Assembly: GCA_021784575.1 (NCBI GenBank)
Contig: JAJYHX010000002.1
Span: forward strand, 1-64,000
From: Nitrospirota bacterium
Lineage (GTDB): Bacteria; Nitrospirota; JACRHJ01
Reading direction: 5' to 3'
DNA length: 64,000 nt
Part shown: positions 7,774 to 15,214 of the stretch, one piece after another
Position numbering within the stretch: position 1 is the first letter of the stretch
How the letters are laid out: each line of letters opens with the position of its first letter
The notes under the pieces: generated by a model
Told to the model about the DNA's origin: nothing
The model's database searches: none
What the model saw: only the letters and a program-made list of their open reading frames with translations
Program-made: the position numbers and the translations under genes

Positions 7774-7874
7774 GATTACGCAACCGTCCTGGCGCAAGGG
7801 GTAATTTGGGGGCAGATTTCATTGTATGTCCTGCGTCTGAGGGGCGGTAAAACAGCAAAAAAAGAGGTGCGCGG

Positions 7875-8060
7875 ATGAAGAAAAATATTGGCGGAATCGA
7901 GAGGTTTCTGAGGGTTGTGATTGGTCTTGGCATAATCTCGCTCGCGTTTGTCGGGCCGAAGTCTCCTTTGGCATACCTGGGCGCCGTCCCTCTACTGACC
8001 GGCCTTATCGGCTGGTGCCCGCCCTATGCCATTTTCGGCATATCCACGTGCCGGAAGTGA
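7875..8060 (+). CDS. DUF2892 (YgaP-type) inner membrane protein
   Basis: The 61-residue product starts KKNIGGIERFLRVVIGLGII, the hallmark of DUF2892: an N-terminal NxGxxDR-like turn followed by two transmembrane helices (about 12-30 and 33-50) and an LIGWCPPYAIFGISTC motif with conserved Cys-Pro-Pro. Members are often linked to rhodanese and sulfur or redox genes. A GAGGTG ribosome site lies 6 nt before the ATG. It is about 100 nt downstream of the Crp/Fnr gene, in the same direction. Confidence 0.85.
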   Translation: MKKNIGGIERFLRVVIGLGIISLAFVGPKSPLAYLGAVPLLTGLIGWCPPYAIFGISTCRK

Positions 8061-8154
8061 AATAAATCAGCTGAAATCCAGCCCTGAGATTGCCTTGGCG
8101 GCTCTCGTGGAACCGCGTCGGCGTCTTTTTATCCTCAATGCGTTAAAAGCTTGC

Positions 8155-8183
8155 TTGACAAAAGACGGGCCGATGTGCATAAT
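8155..8183 (+). promoter_or_regulatory. Strong sigma-70-type promoter of the J-domain/NifX unit
   Basis: TTGACA at 8155-8160 and CATAAT at 8178-8183 are 17 nt apart. Transcription should begin near 8190, inside the palindrome at 8189-8206. Confidence 0.75.
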
Positions 8184-8188
8184 CAACT

Positions 8189-8206
8189 CTATAATTACAA
8201 TTATAG
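8189..8206. promoter_or_regulatory. Perfect palindromic operator candidate at the start site
   Basis: CTATAATTACAATTATAG has two 8-bp perfect arms around a central AC. It lies over the predicted transcription start, where a bound repressor would block the promoter at 8155-8183. The arm text resembles PerR/Fur-type boxes (TTATAAT...ATTATAA), but the spacing differs and the regulator is not known. Confidence 0.55.
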
Positions 8207-8218
8207 GATAACCTGTTT

Positions 8219-8539
8219 ATGAGTTACGAGAGACTCAGGAAGGCCGTGGAAGTTTTCGGACTTTTCGAGGGGATTTCCATCAAAGACATCAAAAAGAGGC
8301 ACCGGGAACTCGCCAAATTATACCACCCGGATTCCGGAAGCGGGAACGCCGAGCTGATGAAGGAGGTAAACCTCGCATACGGTGTCCTGCTCGGATATTG
8401 CGAGTCCTACAGGTATCTGTTTTCCGAGGATGAATATTACAGGCAGCATCCCGATGAGCTTATAAGTAAGAGATTTATGGACGACCCAATCTGGGGGAAC
8501 GGAGGTGTGGACGCAAACGACAGCCTTGGCCATTTCTGA
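8219..8539 (+). CDS. Short J-domain protein
   Basis: The 106-residue product has a J-domain-like first half: helix II ISIKDIKKRHRELAKLYHPDSG carries the HPD motif (about residues 37-39) that stimulates DnaK ATPase in the family, and a following helix NAELMKEVNLAYGVLLGYCE. There is no G/F region or zinc finger; the second half (YLFSEDEYYRQHPDELISKR) is unique. It heads a three-gene unit with a secreted protein and a NifX-like protein, so it may be a dedicated DnaK co-factor for metal or cofactor handling. That role is inference. Confidence 0.8.
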   Translation: MSYERLRKAVEVFGLFEGISIKDIKKRHRELAKLYHPDSGSGNAELMKEVNLAYGVLLGYCESYRYLFSEDEYYRQHPDELISKRFMDDPIWGNGGVDANDSLGHF

Positions 8540-8553
8540 AAAAGGGGGCGTTT

Positions 8554-9000
8554 ATGAAAACTATATTTTCGCTTTCCCTGGCAATAGTGTCGCTGGCCGT
8601 TGCGGGTGTTGCGCTTGCCGCGCCGATGATGGGCGGCTGGGGCATGAACAGCCGATACGGCAGGTTGTATGACACGCATACGGTTGAAACGGTTTCCGGT
8701 GAAGTATTGAGGATAGACAGAATAAAGCCCATGAGAGGCATGAGCTACGGAATCCATATCGCGCTAAAGACGGACAAGGGCGAAATCCCTGTGCATCTGG
8801 GGCCTGCATGGTATATCAATCGCCAGAGCCCGGCTATCAAGCCGGGCGACAGGCTGGAGATTAAAGGGTCAAAGGTGATGTTACAGGGGGAACCTGTGAT
8901 CATTGCGGCGGAAGTGAGGAAGGGAGACGAGGTTTTGAGGCTTAGAGACGATAATGGCTATCCAATGTGGGCAGGATGGCGGAGAGGACGACTAAACTGA
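8554..9000 (+). CDS. Secreted small OB-fold-like protein, unknown function
   Basis: A cleavable signal peptide covers residues 1 to about 22 (cut after ALA-APMM). The mature part starts with a Gly/Met-rich stretch MMGGWGMNSRYGR, then a beta-rich domain: VETVSGEVLRIDRIKPMRGM, IHIALKTDKGEIPVHLGPAW and IKPGDRLEIKGSKVMLQGEP. The pattern (modification of a ligand, 'GDxLEIxGSxV') suggests a small OB-like barrel. I recall similar periplasmic proteins in metal-reducing bacteria, without known function. It lies 14 nt after the J-domain gene with GGGGGC as possible ribosome site, and 17 nt before the NifX-like gene. Confidence 0.75.
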   Translation: MKTIFSLSLAIVSLAVAGVALAAPMMGGWGMNSRYGRLYDTHTVETVSGEVLRIDRIKPMRGMSYGIHIALKTDKGEIPVHLGPAWYINRQSPAIKPGDRLEIKGSKVMLQGEPVIIAAEVRKGDEVLRLRDDNGYPMWAGWRRGRLN

Positions 9001-9017
9001 CCGAGAAAGGAGAGGAT

Positions 9018-9374
9018 ATGAACATTGCGGTATCCACGGGCGACGGCCAGACAATCTGCGGCCATCTGGGGAAGTGCAGGGACTTCATAATCTACGAAAT
9101 CGAGGGGCGGCGGATAAAAAACAAGCGGCTCTTAAGCGCCGGCGCGGCCTGCCCGGGCCACGGCAAGGGAGAAGAGCACGCGCACAACATCAGCCCCTTC
9201 GAGAACTGTCAGGCCGTTATTACCCAGGGCATGGGCCAGGGGATGATGGACGGACTGCTGAATGCCGGGATTCAGCCGGTAATCACAAGGGAGTCCGACC
9301 CGGACATCGCCGTTAACCTATATCTTGGCGGCAGGCTCGCCGGGACAGACGTATCGACCTGTTCCTGCTCGTAA
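9018..9374 (+). CDS. NifX/NifB-C-like dinitrogenase iron-molybdenum cofactor family protein
   Basis: The 118-residue product is a PF02579-type (NifX/NafY/MTH1175) domain: MNIAVSTGDGQTICGHLGKC at the start, a FIIYEIEGRRI strand, the AVITQGMGQGMMDGLLNAGI block, and a Cys-rich tail CSCS. These proteins bind iron-sulfur or FeMo-cofactor intermediates in the family; stand-alone copies occur widely outside nitrogen fixation. Extra Cys and His residues (CPGHGKGEEHAH, about 52-63) could bind metal. Start ATG 9018 follows AAAGGAGAGG. A strong terminator follows at 9412. Confidence 0.85.
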   Translation: MNIAVSTGDGQTICGHLGKCRDFIIYEIEGRRIKNKRLLSAGAACPGHGKGEEHAHNISPFENCQAVITQGMGQGMMDGLLNAGIQPVITRESDPDIAVNLYLGGRLAGTDVSTCSCS

Positions 9375-9411
9375 CCCAATAAAAATACATGCGGGACGAA
9401 GAATATTTCAG

Positions 9412-9437
9412 GGCCGGGATTTTCCCGGCCTTTTTTT
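9412..9437 (+). terminator. Rho-independent terminator after the NifX-like gene
   Basis: GGCCGGGA pairs with TCCCGGCC across a TTT loop, followed by seven T residues (stem 9412-9430, T-run 9431-9437). It separates the upstream unit from the hrcA promoter that begins two bases later. Confidence 0.9.
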
Positions 9438-9438
9438 C

Positions 9439-9468
9439 TTGACTATTCCCCTGAAAATCTGGTAAATT
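9439..9468 (+). promoter_or_regulatory. hrcA operon promoter
   Basis: TTGACT at 9439-9444 and a TAAATT hexamer at 9463-9468 (18-nt spacing) precede the CIRCE element, as expected for an HrcA-controlled promoter. Confidence 0.65.
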
Positions 9469-9471
9469 TTA

Positions 9472-9498
9472 TTAGCACTCTACGGGATTGAGTGCTAA
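9472..9498. promoter_or_regulatory. CIRCE operator (HrcA binding site)
   Basis: TTAGCACTC at 9472-9480 and GAGTGCTAA at 9490-9498 are separated by nine bases, an exact match to the CIRCE consensus. It sits at the predicted start of transcription, so HrcA should repress its own operon here, with release on heat shock. No second copy is seen before grpE, dnaK or dnaJ. Confidence 0.97.
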
Positions 9499-9569
9499 AC
9501 AGGCGGACGGGGCGGAAAACGCCGTAGTTCCCGCTATTCTAATGAAACGAAAGGAGGGGGAGGGTTGTC

Positions 9570-10604
9570 ATGGACTTAAGCGAGAGAAGCAGGGAGATCC
9601 TGCGCGCCATTATCCAGAGCTATATCTCCACGGCAGAGCCGGTCGGCTCCAGGACGGTTACGAAACGCTATAACCTCGGCATCTCCCCCGCCACGGTCCG
9701 TAATATAATGTCCGACCTGGAAGATCTCGGCTTCCTTGCCCAGCCGCACACGTCGGCAGGCAGGGTCCCGACGGACAAGGCGTACCGCTTTTATATCGAC
9801 ACAATGCTCGATGTGAAGAGCCTGCCGCGCCAGCAGGAGGAGGAGATACTCAACTATCCCCTGCGCAGGGGAGATTTTCACCAGCTCATGCAGGAGACGA
9901 CAAAGCTCCTCTCCGCGCTTTCGCACTATACCGGGATAGTCATGGCCCCGAAACCCGCCGAGACGGTATACAGGCACATGGAATTTGTCCGCCTCACCGG
10001 CGGGCGCGCACTTGCCATATTCGTCTCGAACGCGGGGATAGTCCATAACCGGATGATTGTCTTCGACGAGGACCTGACGCAGAAGGAGCTTGAGAGAATA
10101 TCGGCGTTTCTTAACCATGAGATGGCCGGAAAAACCCTGCGCGACATGCGCAGCCGGGTGTTTCAGCTTATGGAGGACGATAAAAACAAGTATACCCGCC
10201 TGCTGATGAAGTTTATGAAGCTCTGGCAGGACGCCTCATACGAAGGCGAAGAGGCGGGCGAGGCCGAGCTTTTCGTCGGCGGCCTCTCCGAGATGTTCAA
10301 CATCCCGGACTTCAGGGACTACGAGAAGATGAAGGAGCTTTTTATAGCCTTTGAAGAAAAGCACAAGCTCTTGAAGCTTCTTGACCTCGCGATGGAAGCG
10401 GAAGGTGTGCAGGTGTATATCGGCTCGGAAAACAAGTACTTCGAGATGCAGGGGATAAGCCTTGTCGTCGCAAGCTACAGGGGCGAGGGAAATGTCGTCG
10501 GGACGCTTGGCGTCATAGGGCCGTCCCGTATGCCGTACAACACCGTCATACCTCTTGTGGACTGCACGGCCAGGGTGCTGGGAAGGCTGATAAGCGAGAG
10601 GTAG
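9570..10604 (+). CDS. hrcA: Heat-inducible transcription repressor HrcA
   Basis: HrcA dimers bind CIRCE and repress chaperone genes; GroEL assists their folding in the known systems. The 344-residue product has the N-terminal winged helix (about 1-75, ISPATVRNIMSDLEDLGFLA then QPHTSAGRVPTDKAYRFYID), a central inserted domain, and the C-terminal GAF-like region ending ASYRGEGNVVGTLGVIGPSR plus MPYNTVIPLVD. Length is standard. Start ATG 9570 is used; a GGAGGGGGAGG-type site lies upstream. The leader starts in the CIRCE element, giving direct autoregulation. Confidence 0.97.
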   Translation: MDLSERSREILRAIIQSYISTAEPVGSRTVTKRYNLGISPATVRNIMSDLEDLGFLAQPHTSAGRVPTDKAYRFYIDTMLDVKSLPRQQEEEILNYPLRRGDFHQLMQETTKLLSALSHYTGIVMAPKPAETVYRHMEFVRLTGGRALAIFVSNAGIVHNRMIVFDEDLTQKELERISAFLNHEMAGKTLRDMRSRVFQLMEDDKNKYTRLLMKFMKLWQDASYEGEEAGEAELFVGGLSEMFNIPDFRDYEKMKELFIAFEEKHKLLKLLDLAMEAEGVQVYIGSENKYFEMQGISLVVASYRGEGNVVGTLGVIGPSRMPYNTVIPLVDCTARVLGRLISER

Positions 10605-10635
10605 GATATAATTGTTACATTGGCGGGCATTCCGA

Positions 10636-10660
10636 GCCCCGGTCTTATACATGCCGGGGC
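10636..10660 (+). other. Hairpin in the hrcA-grpE gap
   Basis: GCCCCGG at 10636-10642 pairs perfectly with CCGGGGC at 10654-10660 over an 11-nt loop. There is no T-run, so it is more likely an RNA processing or stability element than a terminator. Confidence 0.55.
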
Positions 10661-10702
10661 AGGTTTCGTCGAGCAATCCACATTTGATTTTCAGGGGCGC
10701 GG

Positions 10703-11353
10703 ATGAAGAAACATAACGAGAAACACCACGAGGGGCGTAATGTCCCGATAGAAGAAGGCTACAGGATGGAAGAGGAGGGCCGGGAAGAGGCGATGGGCCA
10801 GGCCGGGGTTTCGGAGGATGTCGCAGCCGGGCAGAAGGATATTGCCGCGGAGGTGGAGAAAATCCGGGCCGAGCTCGACCGTGCGAAGGCCGAGCTTCAC
10901 GACTACAAGGACCGTTACTTAAGGCTCTACGCCGAGACGGAGAACTTCAAAAAACGCATGAGCCGCGAGGTTGTAGAGCAGGGGAAATTCGCCAACGAGG
11001 GCCTGATAAAGGAGATCATCCCGGTGCTGGATAATCTCGAACGAGCCATCTCTCATGCCGAGGGCGCGCCGGAAGGCCAGAAGGCGCAGAACAACGGCGC
11101 TCTGACAGAGGGCGTGAAGATGGTCGCAAAACAGCTCATGGACGTCCTTATAAAGTTCGGCGTTACGCAGGTGGAGAGTATCGGCAAGCCCTTCGACCCG
11201 AACAAACAGCAGGCGATGATGCAGGTGGAGACGAACGAACACGAGCCTGGCACGGTGGTGGAGGAATTCCAGAAAGGATATTTCTTGAACGACAGGATAA
11301 TCCGCCCGGCGATGGTTACGGTGGCCAAGCCGCCGAGGGACGCGACGGAATAA
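10703..11353 (+). CDS. grpE: Nucleotide exchange factor GrpE
   Basis: GrpE releases ADP from DnaK. The 216-residue product has an acidic, variable N-terminus, a long helix forming the dimer coiled coil (about 48-110, VEKIRAELDRAKAELHDYKD then RYLRLYAETENFKKRM), and the C-terminal beta wing with FDPNKQQAMMQVETNEHEPG and ending in VTVAKPP. The order hrcA-grpE-dnaK is the classic CIRCE operon. The start ATG is 7 nt from a GGGGCGCGG stretch, a weak ribosome site. Confidence 0.95.
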   Translation: MKKHNEKHHEGRNVPIEEGYRMEEEGREEAMGQAGVSEDVAAGQKDIAAEVEKIRAELDRAKAELHDYKDRYLRLYAETENFKKRMSREVVEQGKFANEGLIKEIIPVLDNLERAISHAEGAPEGQKAQNNGALTEGVKMVAKQLMDVLIKFGVTQVESIGKPFDPNKQQAMMQVETNEHEPGTVVEEFQKGYFLNDRIIRPAMVTVAKPPRDATE

Positions 11354-11412
11354 GTTGTCCGTAGGGACTCGATATATTGAGCCTGCGGGCGCGACAGATC
11401 TCGCCCCTGCAA
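11354..11412. repeat. Family C repeat between grpE and dnaK
   Basis: Two diverged inverted units of the GGGCGCGA...TCGCGCCC type fill most of the 105-nt gap. The same family occupies the argC-argJ gap and follows dnaK. No promoter of good quality and no CIRCE is seen here, so dnaK is probably transcribed from the hrcA promoter. Confidence 0.6.
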
Positions 11413-11458
11413 TTGGTTTATAAAAGTCGATTTATTCGTAAATAGAGGAGGCCGTAAA

Positions 11459-13399
11459 ATGGCAAAGGTAATCGGAATTGACCTGGGAACTACAAATTCT
11501 TGCGTCTCTGTGCTTGAGCACGGCGACCCGGTGGTAATTGCGAATGCCGAGGGCGCGAGGACGACGCCTTCGGTCGTGGCGATAACAGAGTCCGGGGAGC
11601 GGCTCGTGGGCCAGGTTGCGAAGCGCCAGGCCATCACGAACCCGGAGAACACTATATTCTCCATAAAGAGGCTCATCGGCAGGAAGTTCGATTCAAAGGA
11701 AGTGCAGGACGCGGTAAAGCACCTGCCGTATAAAATCGTGAAGGCCGCAAACGGCGACGCGCACGTGATGATTCGCGGCAAGGAATACAGCCCGGCTGAA
11801 ATCTCCGCCATGATACTCACGAAGATGAAGCAGACGGCGGAGGACTACTTGGGCGAGAAGGTGACGGAGGCTGTCGTTACCGTCCCTGCATACTTCAACG
11901 ACTCTCAGCGCCAGGCCACGAAGGACGCCGGGCGCATCGCGGGCCTGAACGTCCTGCGCATAATAAACGAGCCGACGGCGGCGTCTCTCGCATACGGCCT
12001 CGACAAGAAAAAGGACGAGACGATTGCCGTATACGACCTGGGCGGCGGGACTTTCGACATCTCCATCCTCGAACTCGGCGAGGGCGTCTTCGAGGTAAAA
12101 TCCACCAATGGAGACACGTACCTCGGCGGCGACGACTACGACGAGAAGGTCATGCGCTGGCTCGCGGACGAGTTCAGAAAAGACCAGGGGATCGACCTCT
12201 CGAAAGACAAGATGGCGCTCCAGCGGCTCAAGGAAGCCGCCGAGAAAGCAAAAATTGAGTTGTCGTCTTCGCTGGAGACGGAGATAAATCTGCCGTTCAT
12301 CACGGCGGACGCCTCCGGCCCGAAGCACCTGCTTATGAAGCTCTCTCGCGCGAAGCTGGAACAACTCACCGACGAGCTTACAAACAGGACAATCGAGCCT
12401 TGCAGGAAGGCGCTCTCCGACGCCGGGAAGGACGCTTCCGGCATTAACGAAGTCGTCCTCGTCGGCGGCATGACGAGGATGCCGAAGCCGCAGGCAGTCG
12501 TGAAGGACTTCTTCGGCAAAGAGCCTCACAGGGGCGTGAACCCGGACGAAGTCGTGGCAATCGGCGCGGCCATTCAGGGCGGCGTCCTGAAGGGCGAAGT
12601 GAAGGACGTATTGCTGCTCGACGTAACTCCGCTCAGCTTGGGCATCGAAACTCTGGGCAGTGTTATGACGAGGCTCATAGAGAGGAACACGACCATCCCG
12701 ACGCGCAAGAGCCAGGTGTTCTCCACGGCGGCGGACAACCAGACCGCGGTCTCGATTCACGTCCTCCAGGGCGAACGCGAGATGGCGGGGGACAACAAGA
12801 CGCTTGGGCGCTTCGAGCTTGTCGGCATCCCGCCCGCGCCGCGCGGAATGCCGCAGGTCGAGGTCACGTTCGACATCGACGCAAACGGCATCGTCCACGT
12901 GAGCGCGAAAGACCTCGGCACCGGACGCGAGCAGTCCATCAAGATTACCGCATCGTCGGGTCTCTCCGAGGAGGAGATAAAGCGGATGGTGCGGGACGCC
13001 GAGTCTCACGCGGAAGAGGACAAGAAAAAGAAAGAGCTCGTCGAGGTGAAAAACGAAGCCGACACGCTGATTTACTCCATCGAGAAATCGCTTGCGGACT
13101 ACGGCGATAAGGTGTCCGAGGGCGAGCGCGCGGATATTCAGTCCGCCATCGACGAGGCGAAGAAGGCCAAGGACGGCGAGGACGCGCAGGCGATAAGGAA
13201 TGCGATGCAGAAGCTCTCGAACGTCTCGCACAAGCTTGCCGAGGAGATATACAAGAAAGCAGGCGCGCAGCAGGCGGGCGGCGCACAGCCCGGCCCGGAA
13301 GCGGGCGCGGGCGAACAGGGTGGCGAGTCCGGCGGCGGCGACCGGTCGACCGGCGGCGGAGAGAAGGTCGTGGACGCGGAGTTCGAGGAGAAGAAATAA
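11459..13399 (+). CDS. dnaK: Molecular chaperone DnaK (Hsp70)
   Basis: The 646-residue product is a full-length Hsp70: ATP-binding domain with [14 protein letters not shown] at the N-terminus, phosphate loop [17 protein letters not shown] near residue 193 and [15 protein letters not shown] near 326; linker [16 protein letters not shown] near 380-395; then the substrate-binding and lid domains. The C-terminal tail is Gly/Glu-rich and ends [10 protein letters not shown], the common co-chaperone-binding tail. The start follows AGGAGGCCG. A GC-rich hairpin at 13,564 and two repeats lie downstream, and dnaJ is separated from it by an AT-rich orphan. Confidence 0.98.
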   Translation: MAKVIGIDLGTTNSCVSVLEHGDPVVIANAEGARTTPSVVAITESGERLVGQVAKRQAITNPENTIFSIKRLIGRKFDSKEVQDAVKHLPYKIVKAANGDAHVMIRGKEYSPAEISAMILTKMKQTAEDYLGEKVTEAVVTVPAYFNDSQRQATKDAGRIAGLNVLRIINEPTAASLAYGLDKKKDETIAVYDLGGGTFDISILELGEGVFEVKSTNGDTYLGGDDYDEKVMRWLADEFRKDQGIDLSKDKMALQRLKEAAEKAKIELSSSLETEINLPFITADASGPKHLLMKLSRAKLEQLTDELTNRTIEPCRKALSDAGKDASGINEVVLVGGMTRMPKPQAVVKDFFGKEPHRGVNPDEVVAIGAAIQGGVLKGEVKDVLLLDVTPLSLGIETLGSVMTRLIERNTTIPTRKSQVFSTAADNQTAVSIHVLQGEREMAGDNKTLGRFELVGIPPAPRGMPQVEVTFDIDANGIVHVSAKDLGTGREQSIKITASSGLSEEEIKRMVRDAESHAEEDKKKKELVEVKNEADTLIYSIEKSLADYGDKVSEGERADIQSAIDEAKKAKDGEDAQAIRNAMQKLSNVSHKLAEEIYKKAGAQQAGGAQPGPEAGAGEQGGESGGGDRSTGGGEKVVDAEFEEKK

Positions 13400-13443
13400 C
13401 GCCCCCTCGTTCCCTCTCTTAGCCTAAGAGGGGGATGAAGGAA
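13399..13443. repeat. Family B palindromic repeat after dnaK
   Basis: The element begins at the last base of the dnaK stop codon: ACGCCCCCTCG, then CCCTCTCTTA...TAAGAGGGGGATGAAGGA. Its core is an inverted repeat around CTTAGCCTAAG. It is nearly the same as the copies at 24,877-24,923 and (inverted) 54,697-54,740. Confidence 0.8.
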
Positions 13444-13454
13444 TAAAATAAATT

Positions 13455-13530
13455 GTAGGGGCGTGATTTATCGCGCCCGTCATTCCGAGCTGGGGTACCC
13501 GCGCGAAGCGTGGGTCGATGAGGAATCCAC
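13455..13530. repeat. Family C half unit followed by family A element
   Basis: GGGGCGTGATTTATCGCGCCC (about 13,458-13,478, one C unit) is followed directly by CATTCCGAGC (13,481) to GAGGAATCCAC (13,531), an A-type element with an inner CCCGCGCGAAGCGTGGG arm pair. B, C and A thus sit in tandem behind dnaK. Confidence 0.7.
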
Positions 13531-13563
13531 AGTTGAATTGATAGCCTGTATATGAGATAATCC

Positions 13564-13592
13564 AAGCCCGGCCCTGAAGTGGGGCTGGGCTT
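13564..13592 (+). terminator. Probable terminator hairpin downstream of dnaK
   Basis: AAGCCCGGCCC (13,564-13,574) pairs with GGGGCTGGGCTT (13,581-13,592). The T-run is interrupted (ATGTTTGTGATTATTTTT), so termination may be partial and dnaJ could still be reached by read-through. Confidence 0.6.
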
Positions 13593-13625
13593 ATGTTTGT
13601 GATTATTTTTAACTAAAGAGAAAAA

Positions 13626-14024
13626 ATGAGGAAGCTCACACGCGCCCTAAAGAGATATTATCATGCAATATTTGGATTCAGTTTGTCTTTAGATCAAACG
13701 GATAATCGTATTTTACAAATATTAGACTATAAGGGAAGAGAAGTAAATTCTCAGGATTTTTACACTGAAGGTTTGAGTTATATACAACCTAACTTACAAA
13801 AGTTAGAAAAAAATGGTTTTATAAATAGAAAGTACTATCCAAATGGCAATTATACTGGCGGTTATGAAATCTCACCCAAGGGCAGAGAACATTTAGAAAA
13901 ACCTCCGCTATCAAGAGGAGAAAGAATTATCGTATTTCTTACGGCAGTTGGTATCTTTGTGGGAATTTTAAGTATAGCGGCCACAATAATTATGGGAATT
14001 TTAGCAATCAACAAAAAAGGATAG
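13626..14024 (+). CDS. AT-rich orphan: winged-helix-like protein with C-terminal TM helix
   Basis: The 132-residue product is not a known chaperone. Residues about 20-92 look like a PadR/MarR-type winged helix (LDQTDNRILQILDYKGREVN, then YIQPNLQKLEKNGFINRKYY and GYEISPKGREHLEKP). A single transmembrane helix follows (about 100-128, IIVFLTAVGIFVGILSIAAT). It is much more AT-rich than dnaK and dnaJ, with AAA, TTA and ATA codons common, which suggests acquisition. Similar proteins with this HTH-TM plan are often toxin-, phage- or membrane-stress-linked, but no specific role can be given. dnaJ starts 9 nt later. Confidence 0.7.
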   Translation: MRKLTRALKRYYHAIFGFSLSLDQTDNRILQILDYKGREVNSQDFYTEGLSYIQPNLQKLEKNGFINRKYYPNGNYTGGYEISPKGREHLEKPPLSRGERIIVFLTAVGIFVGILSIAATIIMGILAINKKG

Positions 14025-14033
14025 TGAAAGCAA

Positions 14034-15170
14034 TTGCCCAAGCGCGACTACTACGAAATACTCGGCATACATAAAAACGCCTCCGAGACGGAGATAAAGA
14101 AGGCATACCGCCGCCTTGCGATGAAGTGGCACCCGGACAAAAACCCGGAGAACCACGACGAAGCGTCCGAGAAGTTCAAGGAGGCGACAGAGGCCTACGA
14201 GGTGCTCTCCGACCCGCAGAAGCGCGCGGCATACGACCAGTACGGCTTCGCGGGCGTCGAGGGCATGGGCGGGTTCGGAGGCTTCGGCGGCGCGGCGTCC
14301 AGGGACTTCGGGGACATCTTCGGGGATATTTTCGGAGACTTTTTCGGAGCCGCCGCAGGCCACGGGCGCGCGCACGTCTCAAGGGGCGCGGACCTGCGCT
14401 ACAACATGACGATTTCCTTCGAGGACGCGGCCTTCGGAAAGGAGACCGAGATACGCATCCCGAAGACGGAGATGTGTCCGGCGTGCAACGGTAGCGGGGC
14501 CAAGCCCGGCACGCACCCGAAGACCTGCTCCGCCTGCCGAGGCACGGGCCAGCAGAGGATGAGCCAGGGGTTCTTCACCATTGCCAGGACATGCCCTGCG
14601 TGCAGGGGCGAAGGGCGGGTTATCACAGACCCGTGCCCGGAGTGCAAGGGACAGGGGAGTGTTGAGCGCGAGAAGACTATGAAGGTGAAAATCCCGCCGG
14701 GCGTGGAGACGGGCAGCAGGCTCCGTCTGTCCGGCGAGGGCGAGCCGGGTCTTCACGGCGGCCCGCACGGAGATCTCTTCATCGTGATAAAGGTGAAAGA
14801 GCATCCGCTGTTCGCCCGTGACGGCGACGACATCTGGTGCGAGATCCCAATCAGCATCACGACAGCCGCGCTTGGCGGAGAGATTGAGGCGCCGACGCTC
14901 AAGGAAAAGACGAAGCTTAAAATCCCGCACGGAACGCAGACGGGCAAGGTATTCAGACTGAAGGGCAAGGGCATCCCGAACGTGCGCGGCTATGGCGTCG
15001 GCGACGAGAACGTCCGCGTGGTTGTGGAGACGCCCTCGAACCTGACCGCGAGGCAGGTGGAACTCTTGAGGGAGTTCGAGGCCATCTCCAGGAAAGACAA
15101 CAACAACCCTATCGGCAAGGGCTTCTGGGAGAAGGTCAAGGAGCTTATCGGCCAGGCGTCGGATTCATAA
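14034..15170 (+). CDS. dnaJ: Chaperone DnaJ (Hsp40, type I)
   Basis: The 378-residue product has all type I parts: J domain (1-68) with HPDKNP, a short G/F region (about 75-112, [20 protein letters not shown]), four zinc-binding repeats [24 protein letters not shown] and CPECKGQG (about 147-215), then the peptide-binding C-terminal domains. The start is TTG 14,034, giving the usual [11 protein letters not shown]; an AAAGGA lies 12 nt before it at the end of the upstream gene. Expression probably depends on read-through from dnaK or on the orphan gene in between. Confidence 0.97.
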   Translation: MPKRDYYEILGIHKNASETEIKKAYRRLAMKWHPDKNPENHDEASEKFKEATEAYEVLSDPQKRAAYDQYGFAGVEGMGGFGGFGGAASRDFGDIFGDIFGDFFGAAAGHGRAHVSRGADLRYNMTISFEDAAFGKETEIRIPKTEMCPACNGSGAKPGTHPKTCSACRGTGQQRMSQGFFTIARTCPACRGEGRVITDPCPECKGQGSVEREKTMKVKIPPGVETGSRLRLSGEGEPGLHGGPHGDLFIVIKVKEHPLFARDGDDIWCEIPISITTAALGGEIEAPTLKEKTKLKIPHGTQTGKVFRLKGKGIPNVRGYGVGDENVRVVVETPSNLTARQVELLREFEAISRKDNNNPIGKGFWEKVKELIGQASDS

Positions 15171-15213
15171 CTCACCCCGGCCCCTCTCTTAACTTAAGAG
15201 ATGGGAGATGGAA
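15168..15213. repeat. Family B palindromic repeat between dnaJ and rsmE
   Basis: Starting at the dnaJ stop codon (TAACTCACCCCGGCCCC), the core TCTCTTAACTTAAGAGA is an inverted repeat, followed by TGGGAGATGGA. The final GGGAGATGGAA stretch also supplies the ribosome site region of rsmE. Confidence 0.7.
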
Positions 15214-15214
15214 T

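Noticed and set aside
8026-8211. A 61-codon plus-strand frame after the DUF2892 gene
   Set aside because: It overlaps the end of the DUF2892 gene and the promoter and operator at 8,155-8,206, and has no ribosome site.
8554-9374. Evidence for nitrogen fixation from the NifX-like gene
   Set aside because: No nifHDK, nifB or nifEN gene is in the window, and stand-alone NifX-like proteins are common in non-fixing bacteria.
11693-13231. A 512-codon open frame on the minus strand
   Set aside because: It lies wholly antisense to dnaK and has the Arg/Val/His-rich composition of an antisense shadow; no ribosome site or family is seen.
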